In this document: one piece after another, positions 8,061 through 15,963 of the stretch
Position numbering within the stretch: position 1 is the stretch's first letter
How the letters are laid out: the number at the start of each line of letters is the position of its first letter
Assembly: GCF_004005485.1 (NCBI RefSeq)
Contig: NZ_RZUL01000001.1
Location: forward strand, 372,001-436,000
Source: Sphingobium algorifonticola
GTDB lineage: Bacteria > Pseudomonadota > Alphaproteobacteria > Sphingomonadales > Sphingomonadaceae
Direction: 5' to 3'
DNA: 64,000 nt
Position numbers and translations under genes: made by a program
The notes under the pieces: generated by a model
What the model saw: only the letters and a program-made list of their open reading frames with translations
Databases searched by the model: none
What the model was told of the DNA's origin: nothing

Positions 8061-8156
8061 TAGCTCCCTGTTGCGCTTCGGACACAGCTTTCAAATATCC
8101 GCTTTCGGACATTTTTTGCAGCTAAGCCTGCCCTCTCCGACTTTCGAGGGAGAGCG

Positions 8157-8876
8157 TTACAGCCTCAATTCTTTGGGGCTATCCACCGCCAGAGCCATCT
8201 CCACCGCCGCCATCGCATGCAGCGTGGTTGTATCATACAGCGGCACGCTGGCGTCGCCCTTCTCCACCAGGAGCATGATTTCCGTGCAGCCAAGGATGAT
8301 CGCCTGCGCCCCGCGCGCCGCCAGTTGGGCCATCACCTCGCGATAGGCCACGCGTGAGGCGGGATTGACCACGCCCTTCACCAGCTCGTCATAGATGATC
8401 GCATGCACCGTCCTGCGGTCATCCGCCTCGGGCACTATCACTTCCAGCCCGAACCGCTCGGCCAGCCGCGCGGTGTAGAAGGGCTGCTCCATCGTGAAGG
8501 CCGTGCCGATCAGCGCGACCTTCTCCAGCCCGTCCGCCCTGATCCTTGCGCCGGTCGCATCGGCAATATGCAGCAGCGGCACCCTGATGCCCGCCGCGAC
8601 CGCATCGGCCATCAGATGCATGGTGTTGGTGCAGATCAGGACGACGTCCGCCCCGCCCTGTTCAAGCCGCTGCGCCGCGTCGATCATGTCGGCGGTCAGT
8701 GCGTCCCAGTCCCCCGCATGCTGCTTGGCGGCAATATCCCCGAAATCCAGCGAATAGAGCAGGCATCGCGCCGAATGGACCCCGCCCAGCCGCGCCTGCA
8801 CCGCCTGGTTGATGATGCGATAATAATGGGCGGAGCTTTCCCAGCTCATACCGCCGACCAGGCCGATGGTTTTCAC
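8157..8876 (-). CDS. Aspartate/glutamate racemase family protein
   Basis: A 239-residue amino-acid racemase of the Asp/Glu/hydantoin racemase superfamily, probably making a D-amino acid. The two-cysteine, cofactor-independent active site is seen: Cys82 in LICTNTMHLMAD and the second Cys in IILGCTEI near residue 197. The N-terminal KTIGLVGGMSWESS is the family signature. The start overlaps the end of the upstream phoR-like gene by 4 bp, so the two are probably co-translated. Substrate preference (RacX, Asp or Glu type) cannot be decided from sequence alone. Confidence 0.93.
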   Translation of the reverse strand: MKTIGLVGGMSWESSAHYYRIINQAVQARLGGVHSARCLLYSLDFGDIAAKQHAGDWDALTADMIDAAQRLEQGGADVVLICTNTMHLMADAVAAGIRVPLLHIADATGARIRADGLEKVALIGTAFTMEQPFYTARLAERFGLEVIVPEADDRRTVHAIIYDELVKGVVNPASRVAYREVMAQLAARGAQAIILGCTEIMLLVEKGDASVPLYDTTTLHAMAAVEMALAVDSPKELRL

Positions 8877-10132
8877 GCCTCTTCCGCCACCGGCAGCAAG
8901 ATCGTGATCGTCGTTCCCTTGCCCACGATGCTGGCGATGTCCATCCGGCCGCGGTGCCGCTCCACGATATGCTTCACGATCGCAAGGCCAAGGCCGGTGC
9001 CGCCCATCGCGCGGCTGCGGCCTGAATCGACGCGATAGAAACGCTCCGTCAGGCGCGGCAGATGGTCCGGGCCGATGCCTTCGCCTTCGTCCGCCACGGA
9101 CAGGCGCACCATGCCCGATGCGCCGCCCGTCAGGCTGACGGTAATCGGCGTGCCCGGCCGCGCATATTTCACCGAATTGCCGACCAGATTGTGCAGCACC
9201 TGCGACAGTTGCGCGCGGTCGCCCTGCACCGGCGGCGCGGCGCTATCGATCTGCGCCACCACATCCTGCCCGCGCGGGCCGTGGCTGTCGCGGAACACCG
9301 CCACCACTTCGGCCGCCAGCTCACGCAGGTCGATCGCATCGTCCGGGGTGCGATATTTCTCCGCCTCGATGCGCGAAAGCGACATCAAATCGTCGACCAG
9401 CCGCTGCATCCGCCGCGCCTCGCCGTCCATGATCTTCAGGAAGCGGCCGCGCGTATTCTTGTCCTCCGCCGCGATCGGATCGGCCAGCGTTTCGATGAAG
9501 CCCAGGATCGCGGCCAGCGGGGTGCGCAGTTCGTGGCTGGCATTGGCGACGAAATCGACGCGCATCCGTTCCGCGGCATAGCTGCCGGTGCGGTCCATCA
9601 GATGCACGATGCGGCGCTTGTCGTCGCCGCTGACGGCATTGTCGTCATGCGAGGGCAGCGCCGCTATCCGCATTTCCCATCGCTGTTCGCGCGTACCCAG
9701 CCCGACCAGATTGATCGACACCGGCTCGGCCATCGGGCCGGGGCTGGAAAGGCGCTCGGCGGCGGCGGGGTGGCGGATGGCGATGCGGGCATCCTCCCCC
9801 ACGATATGCGTGCCCAGCAGGCGCAGCGCCGCGCGGTTCGCCCGCACCACCTTGCCCCGCGCGGCGATCAGCAGCGGTTCGGATATCCCTTCCAGCACGG
9901 CGGGAAAGTCGGGATGGTCGAGCAGATCGACCGCCGTCGGCCCTGCGGGCTGGTCGATCGTCGCGGCGGTCGGCGGCGGCGCGCTGTCGGCCATGATGAA
10001 CAGCGCAAGCAGCCCGGCCACCCCTGCGATCACGCCACTTTCCCAATGACCGCCGAACAGATAGGTGCCCGCCGCCCCCGCCAGCACCACGGCGACGGAT
10101 ACGATGTTCTGGAGCGGGCTGGTGCGATTCAT
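8873..10132 (-). CDS. phoR: PhoR-like sensor histidine kinase
   Basis: A 419-residue membrane kinase. Two hydrophobic helices with a tiny periplasmic loop (about 8-27 and 32-47) are followed by a PAS-like domain (about 75-180), the dimerisation H-box FVANASHELRTPLAAILGF with phospho-acceptor His200, and an ATPase domain with N box (LVGNSVKYA), G1 (DEGEGI) and G2 (GTGLGLAIVKHI). The short N-terminus without a large sensor loop plus the PAS domain is the PhoR layout, so a role in phosphate sensing is likely. No response regulator gene is adjacent; the partner must lie elsewhere. It overlaps the racemase gene by 4 bp. Confidence 0.82.
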   Translation of the reverse strand: MNRTSPLQNIVSVAVVLAGAAGTYLFGGHWESGVIAGVAGLLALFIMADSAPPPTAATIDQPAGPTAVDLLDHPDFPAVLEGISEPLLIAARGKVVRANRAALRLLGTHIVGEDARIAIRHPAAAERLSSPGPMAEPVSINLVGLGTREQRWEMRIAALPSHDDNAVSGDDKRRIVHLMDRTGSYAAERMRVDFVANASHELRTPLAAILGFIETLADPIAAEDKNTRGRFLKIMDGEARRMQRLVDDLMSLSRIEAEKYRTPDDAIDLRELAAEVVAVFRDSHGPRGQDVVAQIDSAAPPVQGDRAQLSQVLHNLVGNSVKYARPGTPITVSLTGGASGMVRLSVADEGEGIGPDHLPRLTERFYRVDSGRSRAMGGTGLGLAIVKHIVERHRGRMDIASIVGKGTTITILLPVAEEA

Positions 10133-10180
10133 GGTTACCGGCCTAGATTATTCGCGCAATTGCTGCGATGGCTAATCGCC

Positions 10181-10633
10181 ATGAGCGCGCAAGAAACTGA
10201 CGGCCCGAACGGGGACATGCCGGAGGGAACCGGCCGCGACCCCATCGGCCCCGATCAAACCCGTTCCGGCGCACCGTCGCGGCGACAGTTGCTGATGGGC
10301 GGTGCGGCGGCGGCTTCGGCGATCATCTCGATCCGCCCCGCGCTGGCGCAGACGGCGGCCTCGGTGCTTTCCTGCCAGATCCCGGTGCCCGATCCCGCGC
10401 GCTCGGCCAGTCACATCGCGGCCAACGGATCGCTGGTGCCAGCGGGCACGAAGGGCGCCTTCGCCGGGTCGCGCCGCCCCTTCACGGGGGAGGAAGTGCG
10501 CGCGGCGCTGCGCGGCCGCACCCTGCCGGGCGCCAGCTATCAGCAGAGCCAGGCCTATCTCAACTATATCCGCCGCCTGCAATCCGGGCAAAGCGGCTTC
10601 ACCTGCTATGCCTCGCTCCAGATGCCGCGCTGA
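10181..10633 (+). CDS. Tat-exported small protein of unknown function, first gene of the HPr-rel-A type locus
   Basis: A 150-residue protein. After an acidic leader it has a twin-arginine signal, APSRRQLLMGGAAAASAI, ending near ALAQ, which predicts export of a folded roughly 93-residue domain. The mature part has two cysteines (VLSCQIP and GFTCYAS) and ends CYASLQMPR. No known domain was recognised. It stands 45 bp ahead of the PqqD-like gene and in the same direction. It may be the substrate or effector of the kinase and nucleotidyltransferase downstream, but that is inference. The start ATG 10181 is chosen because the open frame further upstream is antisense to phoR. Confidence 0.65.
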   Translation: MSAQETDGPNGDMPEGTGRDPIGPDQTRSGAPSRRQLLMGGAAAASAIISIRPALAQTAASVLSCQIPVPDPARSASHIAANGSLVPAGTKGAFAGSRRPFTGEEVRAALRGRTLPGASYQQSQAYLNYIRRLQSGQSGFTCYASLQMPR

Positions 10634-10678
10634 TTGACCGCGCTTTTTTAACCGGCGCGCAATAGAATGCGCGGCGCG

Positions 10679-10963
10679 ATGACCAGCCTTCCCCATTATC
10701 GTGCCATCCCGGCCACCGATCTTGTCATCCGGCCACTCGCGGACATCACCCTCCTCTATCATCGCCCGTCCGGCCAGACGCATATGGTCGCCAGCCCCGT
10801 ACCGGAAATCCTGGCCGCGCTAGGCGCGCATCCGCTAGACAGCCACGCCATCCATGCGCGCCTCGCCACCTGCTACGACCTGGGCGATCCTGATGAGGCG
10901 CGCGCCGCCATCGCCACGCATCTCGCCGAAATGGCGGCGCTCGGCCTGATCCGCGCCGCATGA
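10679..10963 (+). CDS. PqqD-like peptide-binding protein, HPr-rel-A system
   Basis: A 94-residue protein resembling the PqqD family of the HPr-rel-A system: strands around DLVIRPLADITLLYHRPSGQTHMV followed by helices EILAALGAHP and EARAAIATHLAEMAALGLI. PqqD-like domains are peptide-recognition elements that deliver a precursor peptide to a modifying enzyme. ATG 10679 is used; ATG 10667 would add four residues. The stop overlaps the next start (ATGA), so it is translated together with the kinase-like protein. Confidence 0.8.
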   Translation: MTSLPHYRAIPATDLVIRPLADITLLYHRPSGQTHMVASPVPEILAALGAHPLDSHAIHARLATCYDLGDPDEARAAIATHLAEMAALGLIRAA

Positions 10964-11826
10964 AGCATCGCATCGCCCTCACCATCGGCCCGGCCAGCTT
11001 CCGCATCGGCGCCGCATGGCGCGCACCGGTGGCGCGGCTCGCCGCACTTTATCATGATTATCCCGCCCCGCCCGGTGGCATTGCCGATTTCACCGTGCGG
11101 CTTGATCCGGTCCGGCCCTGGCGGCGCTACATCCGCCCGTCGATCCACATTACCGGCGATCATGGCCTGGCCGATGCCGCGCCGATGGCGCTCGCCCACG
11201 GGCTGCTCGCCGCGGAAATGGGGATGAACCTGCAAATGGCGCTCGGCTGGCGGCGGCATCTGCTGCTGCATGCCGCCTGCGTGGAAAAGGATGGCCGCGC
11301 GCTGCTGATGACCGGCGAATCCGGCTCGGGCAAATCCACGCTGGCCGCGATGCTCGGCGAACGCGGCTGGCGCTTCATGGGGGACGAGTTCGCGCTGCTC
11401 GATCCGGCGACGGGGGCGGTGCATGCCTTCCCCCGCCTCATTTCGCTCAAGAACAGCGCGATTGCGGCGATGGAGGCGCAGGTGGCGGACGCCGCCCGTT
11501 TCGGCCCGTTGCTGCGCGGCACGGCGAAAGGCGACATCCGCCATCTGCGCCCGCGCGCCGATGCGATCGCGCGGATGGATCGCCCCGCCACGCCGGCGCT
11601 GCTGCTCTTCCCGCGCTATGGCCAGCCTGTCGATATCCGCCCCGTCGATCCCGGCGAATGCTTCATGCGGCTGACGCAGGCTTCGACCAATTACACCGCG
11701 CTCGGCGAAGCGGGGTTCGATTGTCTCAGTCGCTTCGTTCAGACCATTCCCGCCCAGGCCATCGACTTTCCCGACGGGAACAGCGCCCTGGCGCTGGTCG
11801 ATGATCTGTGGAACGCGCTGCGGTGA
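10960..11826 (+). CDS. HPr-kinase-related protein (HprK_rel_A type)
   Basis: A 288-residue protein with a clear P-loop MTGESGSGKSTLAA (Lys125) and a downstream GDEFALL (Asp142, Glu143), as in the C-terminal kinase domain of HPr serine kinases. It lacks the N-terminal regulatory domain of classical HprK. It is placed between a PqqD-like gene and a nucleotidyltransferase gene with 4-bp overlaps on both sides, the gene order of the HPr-rel-A system. Comparable kinases tailor the C-terminus of lasso peptides in other bacteria. The phospho-acceptor here is unknown. Confidence 0.85.
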   Translation: MKHRIALTIGPASFRIGAAWRAPVARLAALYHDYPAPPGGIADFTVRLDPVRPWRRYIRPSIHITGDHGLADAAPMALAHGLLAAEMGMNLQMALGWRRHLLLHAACVEKDGRALLMTGESGSGKSTLAAMLGERGWRFMGDEFALLDPATGAVHAFPRLISLKNSAIAAMEAQVADAARFGPLLRGTAKGDIRHLRPRADAIARMDRPATPALLLFPRYGQPVDIRPVDPGECFMRLTQASTNYTALGEAGFDCLSRFVQTIPAQAIDFPDGNSALALVDDLWNALR

Positions 11827-12878
11827 GCGCCGCGCTTCTCGTCGCTGCGCTGCGCGATCCCGCGTCCGTCGCCGGGCTGTCGGGCGCGCAGTGGAACGCG
11901 CTGATCGCCGCCGCCCGCGCCGAACGGCTGATCGGCACGCTCGCCTTCCGGCTCGAAGGCGTCGCTGTGCCGCCCGCCGTCCGCCCCATCCTCGCCGATG
12001 CCCGCTTCGATGCCGCGCGGGAGGCGCAGACCGCCCTGTGGGAGGCCGATCGCGCCGCCGCCGCCCTCGCGCCTCTCGCTATCCCGGTGATCCTGCTCAA
12101 GGGCACCGCTTATGCCGCCGCCGGACTCTTGGCCGCGCCCCTCTCCCCTGCACTGGGCCGCTTCATCGGCGATCTCGACATATTGGTGCCCCGCGACGCG
12201 CTGGATGCGGTCGAGGCGGCGCTGCTGGATGCAGGCTGGGAATGGGTGAAGCCCGATCCCTATGACGACGCTTACTACCGCCAGTGGATGCACGAGCTGC
12301 CCCCGCTCATCCACCGCGACCGCGACCGGATGATCGACGTGCATCACACGATTCTGCCGCTCACCGCGCGGCCAAAGCCCGATATCGCAGCCATGATCGC
12401 GGCCAGCATCGCGCTGCCCGGCGGCCTGCGGATATTGTCGCTCGAACATAGGGTCTGCCATGCCGCCGCGCATCTGCTTGCCGATGGCGATCTGGCGGGC
12501 GGCCTGCGCAATCTGTGGGATATTCACTGTCTGTGCAGCGCATCCGGCGCGGCGCAAGAGGATTTCACCCTAAGCCTGATGGAAGAAGCCGCCCGGCACG
12601 ATCTCGCCGCGCCCGTCGCCCGCGCCCTGCGGTTGGCGCATCATCTCTACGGAACGCCGGTCAAAGCCTACAGCGCGCCAATCTCGCTCGACCTTCGGCT
12701 ACGGCCCAGCGACCGCCTGTTCCTCACGCGCCTCCTCGCGCGCGACGGCTGGGGCCGCGAAACGCACAAGGCACTTCGCCAGTTGTTCTACGTCCGCTCC
12801 CACCTGCTACGCATGCCCCCCCCGATGCTCGCCCGCCACCTCCTCACCAAATGGCGCAAGGGGCACCGGCCGGGGTGA
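11823..12878 (+). CDS. Nucleotidyltransferase family protein (NTP_transf_5-like)
   Basis: A 351-residue protein with the nucleotidyltransferase metal-binding motif GDLDILVP (Asp117 and Asp119) preceded by a helix and VILLKGTAYA, which matches uncharacterised nucleotidyltransferases found with HprK-like kinases. The start is taken as GTG 11823 in the GTGA overlap with the kinase gene. It completes a coupled unit of PqqD-like, kinase-like and nucleotidyltransferase genes. The 3' end overlaps the convergent MarR-GNAT gene by 72 bp. Target molecule unknown. Confidence 0.85.
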   Translation: MSAALLVAALRDPASVAGLSGAQWNALIAAARAERLIGTLAFRLEGVAVPPAVRPILADARFDAAREAQTALWEADRAAAALAPLAIPVILLKGTAYAAAGLLAAPLSPALGRFIGDLDILVPRDALDAVEAALLDAGWEWVKPDPYDDAYYRQWMHELPPLIHRDRDRMIDVHHTILPLTARPKPDIAAMIAASIALPGGLRILSLEHRVCHAAAHLLADGDLAGGLRNLWDIHCLCSASGAAQEDFTLSLMEEAARHDLAAPVARALRLAHHLYGTPVKAYSAPISLDLRLRPSDRLFLTRLLARDGWGRETHKALRQLFYVRSHLLRMPPPMLARHLLTKWRKGHRPG

Positions 12879-13814
12879 TCGAGCGTGCGGCCCTATCGCG
12901 GCCTGGCTCAGCGGCAGGTGCCATGTCTCGCCCTGCACCGGATCGCCAAAGGCGTGATGCACATCGGTGGAGACGCATGTGAAGCCGTTGCGCGCATAGA
13001 TGCGCCGCGCTGCATCCAGCACAGTGTGAGTCCACAGCGTGACTGCGGCATAGCCCTTGTCCCGCGCAAAGCCGATGCAAGTGCGGACAAGCGCATCGCC
13101 GATTCCGCGTTGTCGGGCAAAGGGTTCCACATGCAACAGGCGAAGGCGGGCAACATCCTCGCCCTCATCGGTCAGGAAAACCGCGCCGGCCATCACGCCT
13201 TCGATATCGGCCACCCAGCATTGCTCACGGTCCGGCTTGAAATTGCGGAGGAATGCGGCGGTCGTCTCGGCCTCCAGCGCCTCCAGTTCACGGCCCCAGC
13301 CATGGCTTTGCGCGTATAAAATGGACTGGCGCGTGGCGACCTGGCTGACTTCGCCGGTCCGCGCAGGCCGTATCGTAAAACGGGCGCAGGCCTGCGGATC
13401 GAGCAGCAGGCGCGCTTTTGTCAGCGCCTGCATCAGGTCATCGCGCTCCACGACGCTCAGCCGATCCAGATCCTGCGCGACAGCCGTGCGTTGCCGCTCA
13501 TCGATCAGCGTGAAGATCGCATGGCCTTTCGGTGTCAGGGCAATGGGACGGGCGCGAGCATCTTCGGAAAGGCGATCCCGGATCACCCAGCCACGAGTCT
13601 CGAACCGGGCAATCATCCGGCTCAGATAGCCGCGATCAAGCCCCAGCGTATCCTGGAGCGCATTGGCCAGCACGGGCTGTTGCCGGGCAATTTCGAATAG
13701 CAGTCTTGCCTCCGCCAGATTGACATCCGTGTCGAGAAACCGCGCATCAATTGCTCCGACATGCCGGGTAAAGAAGCGGTTGAAAGCGCGAACGGATTCG
13801 ATGGCTTGGTCCAT
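12807..13814 (-). CDS. MarR-type regulator fused to GNAT acetyltransferase
   Basis: A 335-residue two-domain protein. Residues about 1-140 form a MarR winged helix (LGLDRGYLSRMIARFETRGWV, then the wing DRLSEDARARPIALT). The rest is a GNAT domain with the acetyl-CoA loop EPFARQRGIGDALV and CIGFARDKGY. Such fusions are thought to couple ligand sensing and small-molecule acetylation. ATG 13814 is chosen; a TTG start 12 codons upstream is possible and would overlap the dyad at 13837-13851. Convergent with the nucleotidyltransferase gene, overlapping 72 bp. Confidence 0.88.
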   Translation of the reverse strand: MDQAIESVRAFNRFFTRHVGAIDARFLDTDVNLAEARLLFEIARQQPVLANALQDTLGLDRGYLSRMIARFETRGWVIRDRLSEDARARPIALTPKGHAIFTLIDERQRTAVAQDLDRLSVVERDDLMQALTKARLLLDPQACARFTIRPARTGEVSQVATRQSILYAQSHGWGRELEALEAETTAAFLRNFKPDREQCWVADIEGVMAGAVFLTDEGEDVARLRLLHVEPFARQRGIGDALVRTCIGFARDKGYAAVTLWTHTVLDAARRIYARNGFTCVSTDVHHAFGDPVQGETWHLPLSQAAIGPHARSPRPVPLAPFGEEVAGEHRGGHA

Positions 13815-13836
13815 GCCCCCCCATTCAGCCCGATTT

Positions 13837-13851
13837 GTTGACTGTGTCAAC
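13837..13851. promoter_or_regulatory. Dyad upstream of the MarR-GNAT gene
   Basis: GTTGAC TGT GTCAAC, a perfect 6-bp dyad 23 bp before the start codon, with a second palindrome TACATATGTA at 13856-13865. Likely the regulator's own operator; inferred. Confidence 0.5.
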
Positions 13852-13942
13852 TATCTACATATGTACATCGCCGATTTTTGAAGAAACGAAGCGGACGCAT
13901 CGGCAACACTGATCTCATTCCCGCATCCCGCAGCGACGGCAC

Positions 13943-13984
13943 AAAAAGAAAGGGGCCGGTCTTGCGACCAGCCCCTTCTTTTGC
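13943..13984 (-). terminator. Intrinsic terminator after ompA
   Basis: Read on the minus strand: AAGGGGCTGGTC GCAA GACCGGCCCCTTTC with a T-rich tail, located 28 bp after the ompA stop. Confidence 0.8.
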
Positions 13985-14012
13985 ATCAGTCCCGAAGGGC
14001 TGACGGCAAGGC

Positions 14013-15089
14013 TTACATGCCCGAACCCGGACCGTAGGTGATTTCCACGCGACGGTTCTGGAGTTCGCGAACGCCATCGGCGGTTTCCACGCGGGGCTTG
14101 CTCTCGCCGAACGCTTCGGTCGAGATCACGCCATCGGGGATGCCCTTGGACGTCAGGTAGCTCTTCACCGCGTCGTTGCGACGCTGCGACAGGCCGACGT
14201 TGTACGAAGCCGAACCCGACTTGTCCGCGTGACCGGCCAGCATGACCTGCGCCGAACCGCAGTTGCTGTACGCCGAAATCGCGTTGTCCAGGATGGTCGC
14301 GGCATCGGGGGTGATGTTCGACTTGTCCCATTCGAAGAACACGATGTACGGCCCAGGCGTGCATTCCACAGCCGGCGGAGGCGGCGGGGGAGGCGGCGGC
14401 GGGGGCGGCGGGGGAGGCGGCGGCGGCGGGGGCGGCGGAGGAGCTGCCGGTTCGCCGAAGTTGTAGCTCAGGCCGACGAGCACGCTGTGGGTGCGCAGGC
14501 GGGCATCGACGTCCGAACCGGCCGCGTTGAAGCGCGGATCGGGGCGGTTGCTGGTGACCAGGCCCATGTCGGGGTGGTTGTAGAAGCGATACTTCAGCGA
14601 AGCATCGAGCTTGTCGGTCAGCGGGAAGCGCACGCCGGCGATAGCCTGCCATGCAAAACCGGTGTCCGAATCATCGGTGGTCAGCGTGTAGAGATAGGTG
14701 CGGGCAACGCCGACACCGCCGCCGATGAAGCCCTGAAGGCCATCGTCGGGACCGAAGTCAAGCAGGCCGTTGACCATGAAGCTGAGCGAGCGCACGTTGC
14801 CGCGCGTGCTGTTGACACCGTTGCTGTAGGCCACGACGTCGGTGTAGGCGCGCTTGAACGCGACTTCCGATTCAAGGCGGAAGCCGCCGAAATCGTAACC
14901 GATGACGCCATCGACATCATAGCCGGTGTTGTAGTCGGCCGTGGCAACCGGGTTGATGATCGTCAGATCGATGTCTTCCACGATCATGCCACCGGCGTTG
15001 GCGCCGATGTACCAGGCATCATCACGCGCCATGGCGGGGGTCGCCAAGGCCGTGGTAGCGAGCGCTGCTGCGAGGGCAAGCTTCCGCAT
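14013..15089 (-). CDS. OmpA-family outer membrane porin with poly-proline linker
   Basis: A 358-residue outer-membrane protein. Signal peptide (about 1-21, ending PAMA), an eight-stranded barrel domain (about 25-212), a linker of 23 consecutive prolines (217-239) and a C-terminal OmpA peptidoglycan-binding domain (VFFEWDKSNITPDA; LAGHADKSGSASYN; LSQRRNDAVKSYL). The domain anchors the outer membrane to the cell wall. The ribosome site AAAGGGGAAT precedes the ATG. The proline run uses all four Pro codons in a GC-rich repeat and is a likely site of length variation. Confidence 0.95.
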   Translation of the reverse strand: MRKLALAAALATTALATPAMARDDAWYIGANAGGMIVEDIDLTIINPVATADYNTGYDVDGVIGYDFGGFRLESEVAFKRAYTDVVAYSNGVNSTRGNVRSLSFMVNGLLDFGPDDGLQGFIGGGVGVARTYLYTLTTDDSDTGFAWQAIAGVRFPLTDKLDASLKYRFYNHPDMGLVTSNRPDPRFNAAGSDVDARLRTHSVLVGLSYNFGEPAAPPPPPPPPPPPPPPPPPPPPPPPAVECTPGPYIVFFEWDKSNITPDAATILDNAISAYSNCGSAQVMLAGHADKSGSASYNVGLSQRRNDAVKSYLTSKGIPDGVISTEAFGESKPRVETADGVRELQNRRVEITYGPGSGM

Positions 15090-15320
15090 AATATTCCCCT
15101 TTCAAAATGGTCACGAAGGACTGCGGAAACCGTCTAGCTTGTGGAAAGTTTCATGGCAAGTGCGCAAATCGCGGAACTGTGGCCAAAATGCCGCAGTGCC
15201 GCAACCAAATCTCGCCTTCGATACCCTTGGAATTGCTGCATTTCTTGCATAGTTTCGCTCGTGCATTTTTTTTGTTGGCTTTGCGGAACGGTGCGCGAAA
15301 GTCGCGCTCCAGATCAGCAT

Positions 15321-15821
15321 TCAGGCGATCATACCGTGCAGGCGCAGCATGGCCAATATCGCCCCGGTCGCCGCCCGCCCCTCGACGTCGATAACACCCC
15401 CGCCGGAGGGGTCGGGGATCGCCGCGCCGCGCCCGCCGATCACGCGGAGGCCGCCCTGATAGAAGCCGTCGGCGCGCACCGCCCCGTCGCGCCAGGCTGT
15501 GCCGTCCCATGCCATCGCATGGCCGCGATCGCGCACGTGCGCCGCCATGCCCATGACCGGCGCGACGAAGCGCCATCCCCCTTCGGTCCATCCGGCGATC
15601 GCGTCCGCCTGCCCCGCCCAGGCCCCGGTCGGCGATGCCGCGACGATCCAGCACTGGCCGGGCACGGGGCTTGGCGGCGGGCTGGCCAGCGTCGCGCTTT
15701 CCACCAGCGGCTGCACCGCGATGTCGAGTCGCGTCAGCGCCTCGTTATGCGTCAGTTCCTTCTGCGCCTGCCCCGCCTGCAACAGGGGCAGCGCCAGTCG
15801 CGCGCTCTCATTCGCCATCAT
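15321..15821 (-). CDS. DUF2793 protein at the 3' end of the GTA cluster
   Basis: A 166-residue protein starting MMANESARLALPLLQAGQAQ and containing KELTHNEALTRLDIAVQPL and PGQCWIVA-type motifs, matching DUF2793, a domain found beside GTA and phage tail host-specificity genes. Tip or fibre function is probable. ATG 15821 has an AAGGAG ribosome site 5 bp upstream; the earlier ATG at 15836 lies ahead of that site. Last gene of the minus-strand GTA series, separated from the tail protein gene by a REP pair. Confidence 0.8.
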   Translation of the reverse strand: MMANESARLALPLLQAGQAQKELTHNEALTRLDIAVQPLVESATLASPPPSPVPGQCWIVAASPTGAWAGQADAIAGWTEGGWRFVAPVMGMAAHVRDRGHAMAWDGTAWRDGAVRADGFYQGGLRVIGGRGAAIPDPSGGGVIDVEGRAATGAILAMLRLHGMIA

Positions 15822-15865
15822 TCCGTCTCCTTGCATGGTTTAAGGCTCGTATTCAGCCCCATCCC

Positions 15866-15945
15866 GTTCCCCTGCGAAAGCAGGGGCCCAGGGCCACATG
15901 GAATTGCCCTTCGTTGCCCTGGCCCCCTGCCTTCGCAGGGGAACC
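15866..15945. repeat. REP pair between GTA genes
   Basis: Inverted copies GTTCCCCTGCGAAAGCAGGG and CCCTGCCTTCGCAGGGGAAC in the gap between the two last GTA genes. Confidence 0.8.
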
Positions 15946-15963
15946 GCCCGCTGTATGTGATCC

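Noticed and set aside
9062..10180. N-terminal extension of the Tat-exported protein
   Set aside because: This part is antisense to phoR and would place the twin-arginine signal in the middle of a protein; the start at 10181 is more reasonable.
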